Of a stretch of 64,000 bases of DNA, positions 34,476-46,806 are shown one piece after another (the first letter of the stretch is position 1; every line of letters begins with the position of its first letter). The notes under the pieces were generated by a model. That model ran no database searches. It was not told where the DNA came from and saw only the letters and a program-made list of their open reading frames with translations. Where the stretch lies: contig CADCXD010000010.1 in assembly GCA_902806575.1 (NCBI GenBank), positions 2,790,001-2,854,000 of the forward strand, in the 5' to 3' direction. The position numbers and the translations under genes are program-made. Source of the DNA: Jackrogersella multiformis (taxonomy: Eukaryota; Ascomycota; Sordariomycetes; Xylariales; Hypoxylaceae).

Positions 34476-37400
34476 TTAGTTTTTTTTTCTTAATGTTTAA
34501 CTTTAAACATTTTAAAGGATTATAAGATTATAAGGTTTATCGATATATTACTTATAAAATAATTTAATTATTACCTTTACTTCGTTATTAAATATGTGTT
34601 TATAAAATTCTTAAGTTTAATACCTTTTAGCCGGTTAATTTTTTTATTTTATAAGATATTTTATTTTACCTTAATTTTTAATAAAGTTTATAATTTATTT
34701 TATTTAATAATTTTTAGATTTTATTAAGGCTATTTTACGTAAGATTTAATTAAGGTTAAGAAATTTTTAATTATTAACGCGATAAAGTTTAATAAGTAAA
34801 ATATAAAACGAGTTATATATTTTTTAACTTTTAAATAAAGTAAGTTTTATCGTTATAAAAGAGATTATTTATTAAATTTTAAAAAGGTTTAAAAGCTTTT
34901 TATTTAATTTTTTAATAAGGCGTTTAATTTTAATATTTTTCATATTAAGTATTACGAATTATTTTTCTTAAAAAGTTAATATATCTTTTCGTTATTTATT
35001 TACTTATTTTTTTATTTATTAACGGCTTTGTTTTAAATGTTTTTATATTTTTAAATGTTTTTATATTTTTTAATATATTTATATTATTTAATATATATAT
35101 AATTTATTTCTTAAATTACGTAAAATGTTTATAAAAAGGTTATAAACGGTTAAATAATAATTATAATTAATATAAAAAAATATAAATTATATTAATAATA
35201 AAATAATATTATTATAAGTAAATTTAATTATTACGAGGAGATTTTTTTAATTATTTATTTTATAATTAACGAAAGCCTTAAGGTAAATTTTTAAAATTTA
35301 ATTAAAGCGTTTTATTTAATCGTTAATTTACGGGTAAAACGTAATATTTATACGAAATTTAATTTTTATTAATTTAAAAAAGTTTTTTTAAATGTAAAAA
35401 ATAAACTTAAAGTTTTTATTAAAAATAATATTTAATAATACGTTATATAATTTTTAATATTATTTAATAAAAATTTTAATTAAATTATTAAACTTTTTTT
35501 TTTTACTTTAAGAAAAATAAAGTAAGCTATTTTTAAAAATAGATTTATTATTACTTAAATAAAATTATAACTATTTAATAAAAAAAGGTTTATAATAAAA
35601 TTTATTATTATTATTAATTAAAGTTTATAATGTAATTTTATCGGTTAAAAATATTTATATAAAACGTGATAAAAGATTTTATTTTATTAACATTTTAAAT
35701 AGCCTCGTACGTAATCTTAAATAATATTTTTAATATTTAATTATTAAAAGTTTTAAGTAATTAATTTTAAGATTTTATTTATTTTTATATATTTAACGAC
35801 GAAAGTGTTATATTTAAAAGAAATAACTTTTTTTTAAAGTTTTATAAGTATTTAAAACTTACCTTTTTAATATAAAAGATTATTTTAAAAAATAACGTTT
35901 TTAAAAGGGTTTATAATTTACGTAATATATTTTAAGTTATTAATAATTACTTTCCTTAATTTTTTTATAAAGTCGGGAGCTTAATTAAAAGTAATAAAGT
36001 TATATAATTCTTTTAATATAATGAGAACGGTTATTAAGAAAGTAAATAAAGTTTTTTAAAAATATAAAAAATATTTATTTTATAAAACCGATTTTATAAG
36101 TTAATTTTTAATTTTTCTTTTTTTAAGTTAATATTACGGTAATTTAAAGAAAATATTAATTTTATTATTTTATTTTTTTAATTGATAATTAATACTTTTT
36201 AAATATTAATATTATTTTTCGAAAATATTTATTATAATTAATAATTCCTTATTATAAATCTTATAATTTATTTTTACCGGTATAAATTTACAAGAATAAT
36301 AAGTTATTAATTTAAACTTATTTTATTTGTTTTTTTAAGAAAAAATAACGCTAATAATATAATTTAATATATCGGTTTTAACATAAATTTATTTCAAGGG
36401 ATTAAAATGTGTTATAATAAAAACCTAAGTAAACCGGAATTTAAATTTCTTAAAAGATTTATTTATTTCCTCGGTTTATTTTTAATCTTTTTTATCTTTT
36501 TTATTTACGTTAATAATCAGCCTTATTATTTTTAAGAATTTCTTTATAAATCGTTAATAAAAATTTATAAAACTAATAAATTATTAAAATTCCTTAAGAA
36601 ATTTAAGTATTTTTTAATTATTAATATAATCGATTTTATTTTAAACCATTAAAATACCATTTATTTCGATAATATATCTTAAAAAATCCACTTTTTATAC
36701 TTTTTAAAAATATTTTTATAAGTTAATCGTTAAATAATATTTTATAAATATTTTTAAAATATTTTTAATAATTTTATCGTATCTTTTATCGTATTTATAT
36801 AAATAAAAAGATTATTTAAATATATTAAAAAGCTTAAATCGATAAGATTTTAAAAAATATTATTTATTATTAATTAAAAAGTTATAAAAACGTTAATTAA
36901 TTTAAATAATATTATTAAATATTTAAAAAGGCTATATTTATAACGGAATATTATTTTTTATTTATTTTTTTCTTTAATTTTAATTAAATAAAATCTTAAC
37001 TTAAGATTAAAAATAATAATATTATTTAAGCCTTAATAATTAATTATTAACTTAAAAGGATTTTAAGGATTAAATTATCGATAAATATTATAAATATTAT
37101 ATAAAATAAAATTAATTTTTAAATTTAATTATTATTAATTACTTTATTTTCTTAATTATAATATACATAAATTCATAAAATTCTTTAAAAATATTCTTTA
37201 ACATTTTATTTACTTTAATATTTTTTATTATCGTTATATTAATTAATTTTCTTAAATTATATAAGGTTAAGTTAATATAATATTTTTAATAAAAAAATAT
37301 TAAATTAAATTTTTTTAAAGTTTAAAAAGAAACTTACGAGTTTATAAAATTTTATTTATTATTATAATATAATAATATTATATTTATTATTTAAAGCGCT

Positions 37401-40400
37401 TAACTTAAAATTAATTTAAAAAAGATAATCTTTTTAATAATAAAAAATAAAAAGATTAATATAATAACGTTTTATAAAAAAGATTTAAATTAAATTAAAG
37501 GTTAATATAAATTAAATATATTATCTTTTAATAATTAATAACTTTTATTTCTTTACTTTAAAAAAAAACATTATTAAAATTAAACTTCCGGAATTTAATA
37601 ATATTTATATTTAATATTTATTTTTATTATATAATAACGTTATATTAATAATAAATTTATATTTTAAAATTAATTTTAAATAAGGTTTTTTTATAATTTT
37701 CGTTTTATTTTTAATTAATTTTTTAATTATCGTAGCTCGATACATTTTACCTTAATTTAATCGTAAGATTTAATAAGATATAACGTTAAGGCTTTTTAAA
37801 AATCCGAATCGAAATCTTTAATTTCCATAATTTAAAAATAAAATAATTCCCATAAAATTACATTTATTTATATCCTTTTTTATAATAAAAATATAAATTA
37901 AATATTATTATTTTAAGGTTATTTTATAAAGGAAACTTTATTTAAGTTTAATAATAAATCTTTATTATTAACGTCCTTTTTTACGAAATAAAAAAAAGTT
38001 TAATAATTATCGCGTTTATAATATTAATAAGATTTCTTATCTTTTTTTTGTTAATTTATATTTATTTAGTTAATCCTTTTTAAAATATTCTTATTATTAA
38101 ACTAAACCTTATCCTTTTAATTTAATCTTAACTTACTTTTATTCTTAAATTTATTATTGTTTCTTAAGGATTAATCTTAGCTTAGATTAAAGCGATTTTT
38201 TTTTTTGCGATTAACTTGGCTTAATTTTAAAGGTTTTTAAGTTAAAATAAGCTTTTCTTTTCCTAAAATACCAGGATTAGTTAATATATTTTTATATATT
38301 TAACCTACTTTTTAAATAACGATAAAAAATTCTTTATTTATATTTAAAAGTTTTTTTTATTTAAAATAAATTAATTTAATAATTTTATTAAAGAAAGTTT
38401 TAATAATATAATTTTAAAATGTTATTTTAAATTATTAAATTATTTTATTAAAGTTTAATAATTCGGTAAAATATTAAATAACGTTCTTTTAATATTTAAG
38501 CTTATTTATTTTTTTTTAAGTTGCGATACTTTTTTAAAAGGTTTATAAAACGTTTTTAAAAAATAATAATATATATTGTTTAAGTATTAAAGATTTTTAA
38601 TCGTATAATTTGGTTTTTACGTTAATAATATTATAATTATACTTTTTTAAATAATAACGATTTAATTTAATTAATACGATAAAAATCTTTAAAAAAAATT
38701 CGCATATATTTTTAAATATATTTTAACTTTTATTTATTAAATCCGAAACTTTAAAAGATTTTTATTATTATAAACGATAAGTTTATTAAATTATATTAAA
38801 TTAACGATAATTATAACGTAAAAGGAACGAATTAATCGTTTTAAAGCTTTAAGTAATTAATTATTATTATTTTAAGGTAAAAGATTTTTATTATTATATA
38901 AAAGCATAAAATTACCCCGGGATAATTTTTTAAAAAGGTTTTTAAGTAATTTAAAGTTTTAAAATTAATTATTAAAATTAAAATTACTTAAGTTATTATT
39001 AAATATTTCGACAATCTTTTTAAAAAAAATTCCTCTTTTATTACCTTTAAATATAAAAGGGTTAATTTTAATAAAATTAAATTATATTCGGGCCTTTTTA
39101 ATTATTCTTTTAACATAAACTTATAAAAAAATTATAAAAAAAGAAAGTTTTTTATTTAAACTTTTAAATTAAAATACTTAATAAATAATACTTTAAAATA
39201 TATTAAATCTCTTCGATTAAAAGAATTTAATTTAATTAACGTTTTTAATATAATACGCTTTCCGATACTTTTTAAAATAAAATTAATTAAATATTAAATT
39301 TATTAAAAACAACTTAAATATAAACCTTTAAATTATTAAATTAATAGTAAGTTTTTACGTTAATATACGTAAGGTTTATATATTTTCTTATAAAAAAGTT
39401 ATTAATTTAAAAGTTTTTAATATAAACTTAATTTATTACTTTTTATTAAAAATTCTTTTACTTTTTAATATTTTAATAAAAGGTTTAAAAGGTTTATTAA
39501 TAATAACTAACTATTTTTTTAAATTTATTAATAGTTTTTTATTAGGTTTAATTATTTTATATATATTAAGTAATTATATTTTAAATTTATTACGAGAAGT
39601 TTAAATTAATTTATTAAACTTATTATTTAAAATAAGTTATTTATTTATTTATTAATATTATATCGGTTTAATTAAATTAAATTATTATATTATAAATTAT
39701 TTAAATTATATTATATTAGTTTTAAATTTAATTATTTATAACGATAATGGTAAATATTTAAATAATATAATAATTATTATATATTCTTTAATAAAGCTTA
39801 ATAAATTATATAAAGGAGTTATTAAAATTAACTCCGATATTATTAATATTAAAAACGTTTCGTATAATTATTTTATAATTTTAAAGGTTATAAAGGATTA
39901 TAATATTATCGTTATTAAGTTAAAGTAATTTAAAAATAAAGAAAGGGTTTTAAGGCGATATATTCTCCATTTTAAATATTTTAATAAAGAATTATATATT
40001 AAAGCATCGTTTAATTTTAATAAGTTCTTATAAATGACGATTTCTTTTATATTTACTTTTAACTTTAAGGTTTTATAAAAAAAGTATTATTAAAAATTTA
40101 AAGGATTATTTATTATTTAACGAAAATAATTTAAGATCTTATAAATTAATAAATAATAAGGCTAAGGTATAAATATTCGGCTTAAATATTTATAAAATAA
40201 TAAAATATAAAATTTCTTTTATAATTATAATAACGTACGTAATGGTAAAATTAATAAATAATATTAATATAATATACTTTAATAAGAAACTTCTTTAAGC
40301 AAATTAATTACTTATAAGTAATTAAAATAAAATAATTTAATAAAAGGATTAACTTTTTTTTAAAAAACACGTACTTTTTTAAAATAAGGTCTTTTTAAAA

Positions 40401-40415
40401 TAAAAGAGAATTATT

Positions 40416-40728
40416 TATAATAAAAGCAATAAGGTTTAAAATTATAATTTAAATTTAAATAATAATTCTTTATAATCTTAAGGTTTTTACTTTTTATCTT
40501 TTCTTATAAAGTAAGGCGTAATAACTTATATATATATAATTTAAATATCTTTTTAAGCGTCGTTAACGCCCTTTTAATCCTATTAATTCAATCTTATATA
40601 TATTAATTAAATCTTTTAATTAACTTTATCTAATAATTCTATTTTATAAATTCTAATATATCTCGTATTTACCAACTTGCATACATATATTAATCATATT
40701 CTGCTTCGTGAAGCCTATCCGTATGACA
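40416..40728 (+). repeat. Right LTR (313 bp)
   Basis: Direct repeat of 34163-34475. Its 5' half is heavily transition-mutated, but the last 60 or so bp keep C and G (ending ATCCGTATGACA), where the left copy is mutated. Followed at once by CCTAC (40729-40733). Confidence 0.92.
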
Positions 40729-40733
40729 CCTAC

Positions 40734-41705
40734 ACCCGCTTGGCCCATCCAGCAGCGATGACGAAGAGGGACCCTGCGAGTTGCCCGACGGCCGACTCGT
40801 CTGCGGTCCGCATGGCCTTGTGAGCTGTGGAAAATGTTGCACAGACTACAGCTTCATGGACGATGTTTTGAGTGACACTGAGGAGGATGAAGATGACGAC
40901 TCCATCAACGATTCTGTCATTGATGAAGTCGACCATCCTAGTTTACAACCCTTTGAAGACCCCCATACCAAAATGAGAAGAGGCACTGGTCAAGTCATCC
41001 CTACCAGATTCTTTCCTCCAACGGGTTCAATTACTCCAACAGAATTGTTTCGCGGCCAGAGAACTTATGCAAAGTTTACCAGGTAAGAACAGCCCGGGGA
41101 AAATCTCGCCTTATTAGAACAGCTTGTCTCCTAGACCAGACTTGTTGACATGGGCTTTCAGATACATCCACTGCAATAATCCCCGGGCGGTTCTCGTACT
41201 CACTGATGGCGCGTGCTTGAACAACGGCAAGCCAGATCCCAAAGCCGGCTGGGCGTTCGTCCATGGACCGGGACTCGAAGGCAAGCCGGCAGTCACGTCT
41301 TATCGGCTGGAGAGCAAAGGACCTTTTGGCGATGAGAGTATTCAAAGCAGCAATAGGGCTGAGCTTCGTGTTGTTATTGCGGCTCTGCGCTTCCGACATT
41401 GGTCTGGCGAAGGCTTCGACACCATGACTATTGCCACTGACTCGGAGTATGTAGTTGAAGGATCTACGAACTGGGCGAGAACGTGGGTTAGTAACAATTG
41501 GAAGACCAGTGGAAACGCAAATGTCAAGAACAAGGACCTCTGGGAGGCGCTCCTCGGCGAATTCGAGAGATGGAAAGATGAAGGACTCTCCATCCGGTTC
41601 TGGAAAATTCCCAGAGATTGGAATAAGATTGCTGACGCAGCTGCGAAGAAGGCTGCTGAGAAGGATGACGTGCCTACTCAGTGGATGGATATGATGGGTG
41701 TCTGA
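40734..41705 (+). CDS. RNase H type-1 domain protein gene, 5' exon interrupted by the LTR element
   Basis: Exons 40734-41082 and 41162-41705 (intron 79 nt). Joined to 34129-34162 without the element and one CCTAC, the gene encodes 308 aa in one frame. Residues 13-100 contain an acidic Ser/Asp/Glu patch and a CGPHGLVSCGKCC motif (possibly metal binding). The C-terminal RNase H domain keeps all four acidic catalytic positions: Asp in LTDGACLNNG, Glu in NRAELRVV, Asp in ATDSEYV and the Asp of KIADAAAK. The family cleaves RNA in RNA:DNA hybrids. In the present allele the native start is 6.6 kb away, so only an N-terminally shortened protein from an internal Met (for example in YSFMDDV) could be made, if transcription now starts in or near the LTR. 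No frame-breaking changes are seen in the host exons. Confidence 0.85.
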
Positions 41706-43286
41706 TTCTATATGGCATCCTCTGGTCTCAGAAAAGCGATGGGCATTATTATGGCTTCATTCGCTCAGTTCATGAAAGGAGGTAGTCAAAGTCGAGACGG
41801 TATCGTTTACGGTTAATACCCCAAAAGGCTCAGCCACCTCCTTGTTTTCTTAGCTGTACGTTTGGTCCACCACCATGATTTATCCTAACACCTGGTAAGA
41901 AAAAAATGGAAAACGAAGATAATATATGATGGTAAGTTAAGAAATATCAATTAATCTTAAGATTCCTGGTAATAGTAAGTCGGAAACATCTAGAACAAGG
42001 AATAGTTTCAGGCTGTGCCCCATAACCCATAACGGCGAAGCTTACATCTGGCTCTATGGGGTTGGGACAGGCATGACAAAACTTGGAATCAAATATTACT
42101 TACATTTCTATAATTCTTATTCTTATTCTTAAAGCGTTCCGTTCCATTCATCCACTCTAGAGTAGCTACCATTGCAAATTATCATTCGATTATCGCGATG
42201 GCTTCATGCACAGCTGATGTGGTGTACGTCCCCTTCTCTGAAGTTACAAAAGTCGAGAAATTAGACTGTAATCGCACACGTACAAAGTCGATCTTCACGA
42301 TACTTTCTGCATCGGCACAGGAATGATAAAAAGTCCATTTCATTCTGTCGAACCCTGTCAAAATCACCTGATAATACAGCTCCTCTATCATAAAATGACA
42401 TAGGCCTTACCTACCATCTACCTTAGGTACCTGGGTAGGTAAGTAGTTAATATTATAAGTCCACGCTATCTAGTTCCTGATGGAGGTTATGCGGGTGTGT
42501 GCATGCTCGCCGCCGCGAGCGCGCACCTCTCCCAGCGCAAACTAGTCTCCCCTGCCGGATTTCAAAACTCTTAAAACCAACGGAGTCGACGATCGTTGGG
42601 AAGAGCTTGAAGTACTTGAGTGCAGTACGTACGTGCAGCGCTCGCTCTCTAACTGGCGATTCTGCCTGCCGCACGGGGCCCTCTGACTTCCGGGTTCATA
42701 ACCGAAACTCAACAATAATGATAATATTGTGAAAGATGTTGAGCACCCGATATAACGAATTGAAATTGTACTATTAGGAAGGTTAGTAATTATTAACTAG
42801 GTAGCTTTCCAGATAACAATCCCTTTCTAGATTACCTTTGTTATAAACATTATTACGTATTTTACTAAAAGGGACTCGGAGGTTTATGAGAGGAGTATTA
42901 TCAACTCTAAGTACCATGACAATCTCTTTGAAGACTCTACTCTCCGGATAATGTTATTTTTTTGGTAAATCCACCTTAAATGAAAGGAAGAACTCTGTAT
43001 TTCATACATATTCATTAGGTTAGGTTAATAATATCAAATTTTTAAGGCAACAACCCTTTGTTATAACGTGAACGGGGCTTAAAAAACAAACAGTTTATAT
43101 TTATTATACTTAATAAGTGTTCTTAAACATATTACACTGGCAAAATAAGATAAGTTTATAAAGCTTAGCTATTCCCTTAGATTTTATTGGAAACATACTT
43201 AAGTAGGTATATTACTATCACATTAATATACTTACCTAGAAAATTTACAACCTCAACGGAATCTACTAGGTACCTATCATATCCAA
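41706..43286. other. Intergenic
   Basis: About 1.6 kb. A richer patch lies at 42480-42690 (GCCGCCGCGAGCGCGC run); a more A+T-rich stretch at 42770-43250 precedes the F-box/ankyrin gene. Short frames have no support. Confidence 0.45.
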
Positions 43287-44927
43287 ATGGATCAAGCGAG
43301 CGTTTCAAACAAAAGGGCTTCTGGCCTTAGCTTGTCGGTTGAACTTATTCAACAGATAGGAAGAAATCTAGAAACTCCATACCAGCTTCTAAAATTTGCT
43401 CATGTTTGCAAGCCGTTTTATTTTTCAATCAGCACCCTAGATATATATAAAAAAGAAGCGGAGTATCAACACAAAATTCATGAGCGGGTAAAATGGTCGT
43501 ACGAGTGGGTGGATCGCTGGTCGATTCGCCTCGGCAATTTGGCAAAGTTTCCAAAGCCATCAATCATAGCGGAGATAGAAGCTGGCAAGGATATTGAACA
43601 TATTAAACAATGTATCGAAGCTTACCGAGAGTTTTTCCCAGAGGGACTCCAAGGTGGGCGGTATACTACATACGCCCCGCCGATGTATCGAGCTGCCGAG
43701 AAAGGCCGGCTAGATGTAATACGGGAACTTGTAAACAGCGGCATTCCTCTACGGACTTCGAAAGACGACACGCCCTATCTTCATACCGATATTCCATTAG
43801 ATGTTAACACGGAATCCGGGGAATTAAAGCTCCGGCTTTCATTAGACACTAGAGCGGCTTTCGCACTGGCCTGCTTGAACGGACATGAAGATATCACGTT
43901 TTTTATGATCGACAGCGCGTTCCGGGTGCGAATAGACGACGTTTACTATGCCGCTCTACATGGTTGCATTAAGACCCTCGAGAGATTGCTTCAGCTTTAT
44001 ACAGACCCGCAAAAGCGCTCAGAGATTGCCGAAGTCGTCCTTCGGAGAATTCTCCGAACAGACTGTGTAAAAGACCCAGAAGCTTATAAGGTTCTTATTG
44101 ACGCTGCGACCACAAGGAGCCAAGTCGAATGGCTTGAGGACGCGATTGAACAGCGATTGAAAAACTACTATCGTGTAAAGAAGGCAAGAAAAACGATAGA
44201 AGATGAATCTTTTCACTTGAGCTCCCACGTCGAGCTTCAATCGGACCTCAGAGAAGTGTATTATCTCTTTAACATATTGACTCGACAAGATGAATTCAAT
44301 TATTTGGGCAAGAGTGTCTCCAAGGTTGCCCGGGCGGCTGCTCAGGTCGATGGTGCTTTGGAGATAACTCGAACTTTGTATGAACATCCCTTCAAAGATA
44401 GACGGGAGGTTTACTCTCCAGAATTTAAGCAGAGTCTTCTTAAGATATCAGTTGAACATGGGAGTACTATAACCGCTAAGTATCTCGTTAGTTCTGGGTG
44501 TCGGTTTTCAGCAGTTCACTTGAAATATGCTATAGAGAACAACCAGGATGATGTTCTTGACTATATTCTTTCAACTGGTATTTCTCCAGATACCCCTTTA
44601 GAGGTCGGCGAGTATCGAACACCGTTGCACTTTGCCTTGTCCAGGCATAACTATCTCTCGGCCTTTGTGTTGATGTCCCGTGATGCTAAGGTCGGGGCTA
44701 TCCCAAAGACCTTGGAAGATATGCTCTATGCATACTGTAGTGTTCACCGCGGGGCGTTAGACTCTTTCGCTGACGAAAAGATAAGCGCCCGGTACCTCTT
44801 TAATCGTTCAGTTCGACCAGGGTCTATTGACTATGATGAGCTGAGGGATGCACTATATAAATTCCTTTTAGGTTACGAGTACCTGAAGGAGGTCACACGT
44901 CGGTTCCCTTACTCTATTAAACCTTAG
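43287..44927 (+). CDS. F-box-like and ankyrin-repeat protein, single exon
   Basis: ORF of 546 aa from ATG 43287 with no intron. Residues 12-50 (GLSLSVELIQQIGRNL through PFYFSIS) match an F-box-like helical motif that would dock on Skp1 in an SCF ubiquitin ligase. Ankyrin-type helix pairs follow, most clearly APPMYRAAEKGRLDVIRELVNSGI (about 130-155), AFALACLNGHEDITFFMI, ISVEHGSTITAKYLVSSGC, LKYAIENNQDDVLDYILSTG and TPLHFALSRHNYLSAFVLM. Such proteins could select substrates for ubiquitylation; no target is visible. The gene lies 1.6 kb after the RNase H gene in a repeat-prone, A+T-rich neighbourhood, so recent or lineage-specific origin is possible. Confidence 0.8.
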   Translation: MDQASVSNKRASGLSLSVELIQQIGRNLETPYQLLKFAHVCKPFYFSISTLDIYKKEAEYQHKIHERVKWSYEWVDRWSIRLGNLAKFPKPSIIAEIEAGKDIEHIKQCIEAYREFFPEGLQGGRYTTYAPPMYRAAEKGRLDVIRELVNSGIPLRTSKDDTPYLHTDIPLDVNTESGELKLRLSLDTRAAFALACLNGHEDITFFMIDSAFRVRIDDVYYAALHGCIKTLERLLQLYTDPQKRSEIAEVVLRRILRTDCVKDPEAYKVLIDAATTRSQVEWLEDAIEQRLKNYYRVKKARKTIEDESFHLSSHVELQSDLREVYYLFNILTRQDEFNYLGKSVSKVARAAAQVDGALEITRTLYEHPFKDRREVYSPEFKQSLLKISVEHGSTITAKYLVSSGCRFSAVHLKYAIENNQDDVLDYILSTGISPDTPLEVGEYRTPLHFALSRHNYLSAFVLMSRDAKVGAIPKTLEDMLYAYCSVHRGALDSFADEKISARYLFNRSVRPGSIDYDELRDALYKFLLGYEYLKEVTRRFPYSIKP

Positions 44928-45873
44928 GAAATAGCAAATAATAGCTTTCTCTGGCTTAGGTAGCTTAGCTCTCCAAAGGTTGGGAGCATAATACACTAGG
45001 TACCTAGGTAAGTACCTTTCTAGGTACCTATGTTTGAAGCGTTAAATCATTTTTATATCCAAGTGTAACCTTACCTAGTCATGATGATTAATTTAATATG
45101 TATACCTACCTAGGTATCCCGTACTTATCCATTGTACCTAGGTACACTAGTCTTGAGTGCAAAGTCCTTAACTCTGATTGGCTAAAATGAAGATGTCACC
45201 CCATAAAGGGTAATCAATCAAGTACCTAAGGTACCTAAGGTACCCCTAAGCATTAAGTAAAACTTGATTGGTCCTGATGTTAATGTGCTGAACCACTAAA
45301 TATGGCCTGGTAAGTTTAACTTACAGTGGACTCCTTGCTTCGGTAACAACCTTCTCTTAAACATCCAATCCCTGATACTCTAAGGTTCCAACAGTGATGC
45401 AAAGGCCTATCAAAGTCGGATGGTAGGGTGAGAATGACATCATGTTGGCCTGATATACACTACTCCAGCTGTCAAGGATTGAGACAATACCTAGGTAAGA
45501 ACCCCGCGAATGGGCGACAGCCTAACTCCTCAACTTTTTATCAGCCCAGGCCGGCGAAGACACCCGACAGCATGGTTCAGCATGGTTCGATGGTCCCACA
45601 CGATGTCACGCCATCATCGCTTCATTCCTGGTTTCACAGCTTAACGCCAGGAAGCAGCACTTTCTGCGTTATTGTATACATATATCCATAGATAATCTAT
45701 CTCAGATAAGTAGGTGCCTATTTATTTATTTTAGTTCGGCAATTATCGTTGATCATTGATTTGCTTATTATCTCTTCCAATTCCAATACCAATTCAGCTT
45801 CAGTTCTTAGTAAAGCTCATCTCATCACATCACATAAAAATATATACAATCAGTGTCGTGTAAATCCTTCACG
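44928..45873. other. Intergenic
   Basis: About 0.95 kb with many TACCTAGGTA motifs (44997-45035, 45101-45115, 45136-45150, 45222-45244). Promoter region of the protoglobin gene at its end. Confidence 0.5.
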
Positions 45874-46806
45874 ATGGGGCCTCTAACGCGCCCTAGGCAG
45901 CATATTGATCGAAAAGATCTATATACCAACCTCGAAGCTCGAATTCAATATATTCATTCCTTTATAGATTTCAGCTCAAGTATGAAAATTGTAACTCTAC
46001 CAACCCGTCGAAAGTATCCAAACTAACAGAGGTCAAGATGATATTGAGGCCTTGATATCAGGATCAAAATACATCAAACAGCTCATCCCGGCCATCGTCA
46101 ACATCGTCTATCAGAAACTTTTGCAGTATGATATCACGGCCCGCGCCCTGGAAACCCGGAGTACGAGCTACGACGGTCCGGTAGACGATTCTCTCAACGA
46201 GAACAGCCCCCAGATCCTGCATCGCAAGATGTTCCTGAGAGCGTACCTATCGAAACTATGTTCCGACCCCAGCACCATGGAATTTTGGGAGTATCTAGAC
46301 AAAGTCGGGTGAGTATCGTCTGTGAGCGCTGAAACTTTCGTCATCTAACTGTGATCCCTAGCATGATGCATACCGGGCGTGGCCGCGAGCATCCCTTACA
46401 TGTGGAATATGTCCATATCGGTGCATGTCTCGCCTTCATACAAGATACGCTTACGGAAGCGCTTCTCTCGCACCCGCGCTTGCGGATGGACAAGAAGATC
46501 GCGTTGGTCAAAGCTCTCGGCAAGGTCATCTGGGTTCAGAACGACCTCTTCGCCAAGTGGTACGTTCGTGACGGAGACGAGTTCGCCGACGAGATGGAAC
46601 AGCAGAAGGTCGAGCCCGAAGGATTCTTGCACGGGAAGAAGATATTGGAAGACATCGAGGAAGGCCTTCCTTCCTCGCCGACGTGTCCTTTCTTGGGCCT
46701 TCCGGCTGCGGACAAAGCTGAGGCTTGTGGCGGATGTGGAGACAAAGAGGATAAAGAGCATGACTGTTCAACACTACCCATTCGACCACGTATAGAAATA
46801 AACTAA
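45874..46806 (+). CDS. Fungal protoglobin-domain heme protein
   Basis: Three exons (45874-45979, 46032-46308, 46362-46806; introns of 52 and 53 nt) give 275 aa. ATG 45874 reads MGPLTRPRQHIDRKDLYTNLEARIQ. The second intron splices KVG to MMHTGRGREHPLHVEYVHIG, which includes the proximal-His region of protoglobins and fixes the frame. Residues 42-90 form a globin-like helical segment (IKQLIPAIVNIVYQKLLQYDIT). The C-terminus adds a Cys-rich tail (CGGCGDKEDKEHDC) not needed for the fold. Protoglobins are single-domain sensor-type globins; in fungi most are uncharacterised and may bind O2, NO or CO or act in redox sensing. No output domain is attached. The acceptor of the first intron (CAGAG|GT) was chosen to keep phase. 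Confidence 0.88.

Larger units (their letters stand above)
34163..40728 (+). mobile_element. RIP-mutated LTR retrotransposon, 6,566 bp
   Basis: Left LTR 34163-34475 and right LTR 40416-40728 are 313 bp each and align across their length, differing mainly by C/T and G/A transitions. The ends are TGT...ACA and the element is flanked by the 5-bp duplication CCTAC (34158-34162; 40729-40733). The interior is extremely A+T-rich, with very few CA or TG dinucleotides and many TA, while CG survives comparatively often, which is the signature of repeat-induced point mutation. No intact ORF remains. One frame, about 39424-39545 on the plus strand, stays open and keeps a GLLIITNYFFKFI-like stretch that resembles the Gypsy integrase core segment with TDYFS-type residues mutated; orientation and superfamily are therefore tentative. 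The element sits in codon 12 of an RNase H-domain gene. Confidence 0.93.

Noticed and set aside
34240..40690. AT-rich block as a centromere fragment or mitochondrial insertion
   Set aside because: Flanking direct repeats, TGT..ACA ends and a 5-bp target duplication show an LTR element; depleted CA/TG fits RIP.
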